A stretch of DNA of 7,527 nt from Candidatus Pelagibacterales bacterium (GTDB lineage: Bacteria; Pseudomonadota; Alphaproteobacteria; TMED109): assembly GCA_002684605.1 (NCBI GenBank), contig NYVM01000089.1, forward strand, positions 1-7,527, given 5' to 3'. Made by a program: the position numbers and the translations under genes. The notes beneath the pieces are model-generated. The model did not search any database and was not told the DNA's origin. It saw only the letters and a program-made list of their open reading frames with translations. Of this stretch, positions 6,416 to 7,527 are shown one piece after another; position 1 is the first letter of the stretch, and each line of letters opens with the position of its first letter.

Positions 6416-7447
6416 ATGAAGATTTATTGCAGAAATTTAATTTTTTTATTTTCTTTTTTCTTAACTACGACAATCAAAAGTCAGGAAGGACTTCCTATAT
6501 ATACAGATTACCTTACCGAAAATTATTATTTGCTTCATCCGTCAATGGCAGGTGTTAATTTGGAAGGAATTAAATTAAGAATGACCTCAAGAAAACACTG
6601 GCTAGACCAAATTAACGCCCCTAATCTACAAACATTTTCAGCTGACGCCAGAATAAACGATAGAAGTGGAGTTGGAATGATAATTTTTAAGGATGAAAAT
6701 GGTTATAATTCTCAAACTGGAGTTTCTTTAACATATGCTCATCACATTAATTTTAATGATAATAGAGCAAGAATGAATAAACCAAATTTATTTAATTATG
6801 GCTCAATAAATCAGTTGTCTTTTGGTCTAAGTATTGGTGGAGTTCAAAATTCTTTAGATCAAACCTTATTTGACCAATATGATATTTTTGGGCAACAAGA
6901 TCCTTTAATAAGTAATATAAACCAAAGTTCGGGCTATTTTAATATGGACGTTGGGGTTTCGTATGTAAACTTCAATTATTTTGCTCATTTAACCCTCAAA
7001 AATGTATTATTTTCGCCTTCCAATATTTACGGAGATCAAGTGTATGATTTTTCCAAAAATTATACCAGTTTTGTTAAATATGTTGCCTCTTTTGGTTATT
7101 TGTTTTTTACAGAATCTCCTTTTTCATTCGAACCTTCATTTCTTTTTCATGGCTCAAAATTAACTAGTGAAAAAGCATTAGACTTAAATTTCAAATCTTA
7201 TTATAATCTCAATGATGGTTATATGTGGTTAGGACTTTCTTACAGAAAAAGTTTTGATGGAGCCAATTATTTAGATGGAGAAAAATTAAAAAAACAAACA
7301 TATCAATTAATCACACCTATTTTCGGTATTAATTATAAGGATTTCGTTTTTTCATATAATTATTCATATCAGCAAGGAAATATAATATTGGGAACCGGAG
7401 GTTTTCATCAAGTTACCCTTGGTTATAATATTAATTTATTCAATTAA
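6416..7447 (+). CDS. PorP/SprF-family type IX secretion membrane protein
   Basis: A 343-residue predicted outer-membrane protein of the PorP/SprF family, which in Bacteroidota supports secretion or surface attachment of T9SS cargo. Residues 1 to about 22 are a signal peptide. The family's N-terminal region follows: GLPIYTDYLTENYYLLHPSMAGV (25-47), matching the usual pattern of P-x-YTQY ... NPAYAG, then R-x-W-like LRMTSRKHWLDQ (54-65). The rest is a series of amphipathic beta strands with aromatic girdle residues (for example QLSFGLSIGG at 133-142, YFNMDVGVSYVNFNYF at 174-189). It ends with a strand HQVTLGYNINLF (331-342), typical of outer-membrane barrels. The length is normal for the family. 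The start is supported by the signal peptide and a well-placed promoter. The stop codon overlaps that of the convergent T9SS type B cargo gene, which suggests that the two proteins work together, as SprF does with SprB in Flavobacterium johnsoniae. Family members are numerous per genome, so a symbol is not assigned. Confidence 0.9.
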   Translation: MKIYCRNLIFLFSFFLTTTIKSQEGLPIYTDYLTENYYLLHPSMAGVNLEGIKLRMTSRKHWLDQINAPNLQTFSADARINDRSGVGMIIFKDENGYNSQTGVSLTYAHHINFNDNRARMNKPNLFNYGSINQLSFGLSIGGVQNSLDQTLFDQYDIFGQQDPLISNINQSSGYFNMDVGVSYVNFNYFAHLTLKNVLFSPSNIYGDQVYDFSKNYTSFVKYVASFGYLFFTESPFSFEPSFLFHGSKLTSEKALDLNFKSYYNLNDGYMWLGLSYRKSFDGANYLDGEKLKKQTYQLITPIFGINYKDFVFSYNYSYQQGNIILGTGGFHQVTLGYNINLFN

Positions 7448-7448
7448 T
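7430..7448. repeat. Short hairpin across the overlapping stop codons
   Basis: ATTAATT (7430-7436) and AATTAAT (7442-7448) are perfect inverted arms of 7 bp with a 5-base loop. The hairpin spans both overlapping stop codons. It is purely A/T and no T-run follows on either strand, so a terminator role is doubtful. Confidence 0.25.
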
Positions 7449-7527
7449 TTCCTCTTACAAGGCTAAAGTGTCCTTTAAATTCTCTTCCATCTTCAAGGAA
7501 TGTTCTAAACCAATAATCAGTTGCAGG
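7444..7527 (-). CDS. T9SS type B sorting-domain protein (gliding motility-associated C-terminal domain), only the C-terminus present
   Basis: The last 27 codons plus TAA of a gene that continues beyond the right edge. The visible residues include PATDYWFRTFLEDG, then REFKGHFSLVRGN at the end. The pattern P-x-x-DYWF, a charged turn, then F-K-GHF-x-L-x-R near the terminus is the hallmark end of the type B T9SS C-terminal sorting domain (TIGR04131), found on SprB-like adhesins and other large, often repeat-rich surface proteins. The domain directs export through the type IX system, and type B cargo commonly depends on a partner SprF-like protein; one is encoded opposite on the plus strand. Its stop (7446-7444) shares TTAA with the neighbour's stop. 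The passenger region, and so the function, is outside the window. Confidence 0.85.
   Translation of the reverse strand, partial: PATDYWFRTFLEDGREFKGHFSLVRGN

Noticed and set aside
1..7527. CRISPR arrays, tRNA or rRNA genes, insertion sequences, direct repeats
   Set aside because: Almost all bases are explained by coding regions, and no periodic repeats, cloverleaf-like segments, transposase genes or terminal repeats were seen.

Overview
This is a low-GC window from a member of the Bacteroidota, most likely a marine or aquatic flavobacterium. Supporting signs are the PorP/SprF-type protein, the end of a type IX secretion (T9SS) type B sorting domain, signal peptides of the 'NAQ' style, AT-rich codons, near absence of Shine-Dalgarno sites, and a perfect TAnnTTTG -7 box. 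The genus cannot be read from the sequence.

Layout. Positions 1-420 (+) hold the 3' part of a pyridoxamine-5'-phosphate-oxidase-like flavoprotein (general stress protein 26 type). Tail to tail with it, 423-1748 (-) encodes a secreted GH29 alpha-L-fucosidase. A 57-residue membrane protein, 1781-1954 (+), starts 32 bp from the fucosidase start codon and ends 2 bp before the next gene's stop. Two genes on the minus strand form a tight operon: a 1107-residue secreted TolB-like beta-propeller/amidohydrolase fusion (2982-6305) and, 5 bp downstream, a membrane-anchored YdjC/ChbG-type carbohydrate deacetylase that begins with TTG (1957-2976). A 110-bp divergent intergenic region (6306-6415) separates this operon from a PorP/SprF-family protein (6416-7447, +). 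The last 84 bases are the C-terminal end, on the minus strand, of a T9SS type B cargo protein. Its stop codon overlaps that of the PorP/SprF gene.

Function. The minus-strand enzymes are all predicted to act in the periplasm or cell envelope: fucose removal, sugar deacetylation and hydrolysis of an unknown amide or peptide-like substrate. No SusC/SusD pair, sulfatase or regulator is visible, so this is not a classical polysaccharide-utilisation locus within the window. The right edge is a probable adhesin/secretion-partner pair of the SprB/SprF kind, arranged convergently rather than in the usual head-to-tail order. No RNA genes, CRISPR arrays or mobile elements were seen. I found no clearly new system; the most worthwhile leads are the convergent T9SS pair, the small membrane protein, and the propeller-amidohydrolase/anchored deacetylase operon.
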